A stretch of DNA of 7,140 nt from Flavobacteriaceae bacterium (GTDB lineage Bacteria > Bacteroidota > Bacteroidia > Flavobacteriales > Flavobacteriaceae): positions 1 to 7,140 of the forward strand of contig JABHGH010000142.1 of assembly GCA_018672145.1 (NCBI GenBank), in the 5' to 3' direction. The position numbers and the translations under genes are program-made. The notes below the pieces were generated by a model. The model had not been told where the DNA came from and ran no database searches. It saw nothing but the letters and a program-made list of their open reading frames with translations. Of this stretch, positions 5,986 to 7,140 are shown piece after piece. Every line of letters begins with the position of its first letter. Within the stretch, counting starts at the first letter, position 1.

Positions 5986-6683
5986 TACGCATCGAACAAT
6001 TGACCAAGCGCTACGGCGACACAACCGTACTGGACATCCCCGCATTGGAAATTCCTGAGGGTCAGATTTTTGGCTTGGTCGGAAACAATGGTGCGGGAAA
6101 AACGACCCTATTCAGCTTGTTTCTTGACTTGATTCAGGCAACGGAAGGCACAGTGACGATCAACGGCATTGAAGTACATCGTTCGGAAGAATGGAAAGCA
6201 AAAACGGCAGCTTTTCTTGATGACAGCTTTTTGATAGGTTACTTAACACCAGAAGAGTATTTCTATTTTATTGGGGAGTTGAGAGGGGTTTCAAAACCAC
6301 AAGTCGATGAACTCATGGATAGTTTTTCGGACTTCTTTAACGATGAAATTCTCAACCAGAAAAAATACATTCGTGACTTGTCAAAAGGAAACCAGAAAAA
6401 AGTAGGCGTCGTTGCCACTTTCATTGGTGACCCTGAACTTTTAATTTTAGACGAACCTTTTGCCAATCTTGATCCAACAACCCAGATTCGACTTAAAGAA
6501 CTTTTGGTTGAGAAAGGAAAGGACATCCAAAAAACAATTTTGATCTCAAGTCACGACATTCAACATGTGACGGAAGTTTGCGAACGGATTGCTGTTTTGG
6601 AAAAGGGAACCATCGTACAAGACCACAAAACAAGCGCCAAAACTCAAAAAGAGCTGGAAGCCTTTTTTTCCAATCAAACATAA
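5982..6683 (+). CDS. ABC transporter ATP-binding protein, partner of the DUF5687 protein
   Basis: This 233-residue single ATPase domain energises the membrane protein encoded just upstream. Visible elements are the A-loop aromatic Y11, Walker A GNNGAGKT (34-41), the signature LSKGNQKK (133-140), Walker B LLILDEP (153-159, catalytic E158), the D-loop ANLDPTT (161-167) and the H-loop SSHD with H191. All catalytic residues are present, so it should hydrolyse ATP. Two departures from the general consensus stand out. The Q-loop position, usually Gln, is Asp (D80 in AAFLDDSFL), and the signature reads LSKGN instead of LSGGQ. Both may be normal for this subfamily. The gene shares ATGA with the upstream stop. 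It is followed after 46 nt by sprE on the same strand, and no terminator is obvious between them. Confidence 0.95.
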   Translation: MIRIEQLTKRYGDTTVLDIPALEIPEGQIFGLVGNNGAGKTTLFSLFLDLIQATEGTVTINGIEVHRSEEWKAKTAAFLDDSFLIGYLTPEEYFYFIGELRGVSKPQVDELMDSFSDFFNDEILNQKKYIRDLSKGNQKKVGVVATFIGDPELLILDEPFANLDPTTQIRLKELLVEKGKDIQKTILISSHDIQHVTEVCERIAVLEKGTIVQDHKTSAKTQKELEAFFSNQT

Positions 6684-6696
6684 ATGAAGGCTTCAT
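6684..6696. repeat. 13-nt palindrome directly after the ABC ATPase stop codon
   Basis: ATGAAG-G-CTTCAT is a perfect inverted repeat with a single central base, beginning at the base after the TAA. A hairpin would have only five pairs around a three-base loop and no following T run, so it is a poor intrinsic terminator. It could be a protein-binding site or an RNA stability element between the ABC genes and sprE, or chance. Confidence 0.35.
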
Positions 6697-6729
6697 ATAC
6701 CAAAAGACAAATAAAGTAGTTTTCAGATT

Positions 6730-7140
6730 ATGATCAGACGTGGTCTTTTTTTGGTTCTCATTCTGTTTGTTTTTACGAACTGCTCAACTCGTAAGGATAG
6801 GATGATGAATAGGGCTTATCACCAGGCAACGACAAAATTCAATGTCCTTTTTAATGGTGAAGAAGCTATTCGCTCTGGGATTGCAGCGGAAGTGTTGTCT
6901 CATCAACCCAACTTTTGGGACCAACTCCCTGTTGAGCCATTTCCTTTGATTGATCTATTTTCTTTAGAAGTCAAAGAAAACCCAAGCTTTACTCGAGCTG
7001 AAGAAAAAGCGGTGATCGCCGTGCAAAAACACAGCATGCTCATTGGCGACCAACAACGCAACACGCAAATTGATGAGGCCTATATGCTCTTGGGAAAGGC
7101 ACGATTCTACAATGGCCGATATCTACAAGCTTTGGATGCC
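6730..7140 (+). CDS. sprE: SprE/PorW gliding-motility and type IX secretion lipoprotein, N-terminal part (3' truncated by the window)
   Basis: The first 137 residues are visible, with no stop before the window ends. Residues 1-17 form a lipoprotein signal (basic MIRR, then hydrophobic LFLVLILFVF) with the lipidated cysteine at 18, in the context FTNCS. The mature start CSTRKDRMMNRAYHQATTKFN and the later ERAEEKAV-like (TRAEEKAV, 92-99), QKHSM (103-107) and DEAYMLLGKARFYNGRY (117-133) segments match the beginning of SprE (PorW in Porphyromonas), a large TPR-repeat lipoprotein of roughly 850-900 residues. In Flavobacterium johnsoniae SprE is needed for gliding and for secretion by the type IX system. 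The DEAYMLLGKA helix is the first TPR-like unit. No -7 box precedes the gene (TAGTTTTC at 6717-6724 has one mismatch and is too close), so it may be transcribed from the upstream ABC operon. Confidence 0.88.
   Translation, partial: MIRRGLFLVLILFVFTNCSTRKDRMMNRAYHQATTKFNVLFNGEEAIRSGIAAEVLSHQPNFWDQLPVEPFPLIDLFSLEVKENPSFTRAEEKAVIAVQKHSMLIGDQQRNTQIDEAYMLLGKARFYNGRYLQALDA

Noticed and set aside
6717..6724. TAGTTTTC as a -7 promoter box for sprE
   Set aside because: It mismatches the final G of TAnnTTTG and ends only 5 nt before the ATG, closer than any other box in the window.
6734..6753. Terminator-like AGAC-GTG-GTCT followed by seven T near the start of sprE
   Set aside because: The stem has only four pairs, and the T run encodes the hydrophobic signal-peptide residues. 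Coding explains it.

Overview
This 7.1 kb window reads as ordinary chromosome from a member of Bacteroidota, most likely class Flavobacteriia. Four things support this. The last gene is the start of SprE/PorW, a lipoprotein of the gliding-motility and type IX secretion (T9SS) machinery found in this phylum. Three uncharacterised families that I know mainly from these bacteria are present (DUF4254, DUF5687 and a small DUF6341-type membrane protein). Start codons lack Shine-Dalgarno sequences and sit in A/T-rich leaders. Five genes have a perfect Bacteroidota -7 promoter box (TAnnTTTG) just upstream. I see no mobile element, tRNA, rRNA or CRISPR array, and no intergenic stretch reaches 300 bases.

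Layout, left to right. (1) 1-114, +: the last 37 codons of what looks like an undecaprenyl-phosphate sugar phosphotransferase. (2) 172-1437, +: purD, complete, with its own -7 box. (3) 1432-1659, -: a 75-residue single-span membrane protein whose 3' end overlaps purD by 6 bp. (4) 1660-1780: a divergent promoter region with two good promoters facing away from each other and a set of short inverted repeats. (5) 1781-2389 and 2390-3415, +: a DUF4254 protein directly abutting a GT9 (heptosyltransferase-type) glycosyltransferase. (6) 3419-4453, -: a flavin reductase carrying a C-terminal plant-type [2Fe-2S] ferredoxin domain, ending 3 nt from the GT9 gene. (7) 4454-4509: a second divergent region with two closely interleaved -7 boxes. 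(8) 4510-5985 and 5982-6683, +: a DUF5687 polytopic membrane protein and its ABC ATPase, overlapping by 4 bp. (9) 6730-7140, +: the 5' end of sprE/porW, running off the window.

How the genes relate. purD belongs to purine synthesis and looks independent of its neighbours. The sugar phosphotransferase and the DUF4254-GT9 pair point to assembly of a cell-surface glycan. DUF5687 plus its ATPase make a probable two-gene ABC transporter, followed co-directionally by sprE. A link between glycan genes and T9SS genes is biologically plausible, because some T9SS cargo is anchored to lipopolysaccharide, but here it rests only on proximity.

The promoter boxes decide two start codons. The longest reading frames for the reductase (from 4504) and for DUF5687 (from 4480) would both begin upstream of their own transcription start, so the downstream ATGs at 4453 and 4510 are preferred. 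No clearly new biological system is visible. The least explained items are the DUF4254-GT9 pair, the DUF5687 transporter with its altered ATPase motifs next to sprE, and the two compact divergent promoter regions.
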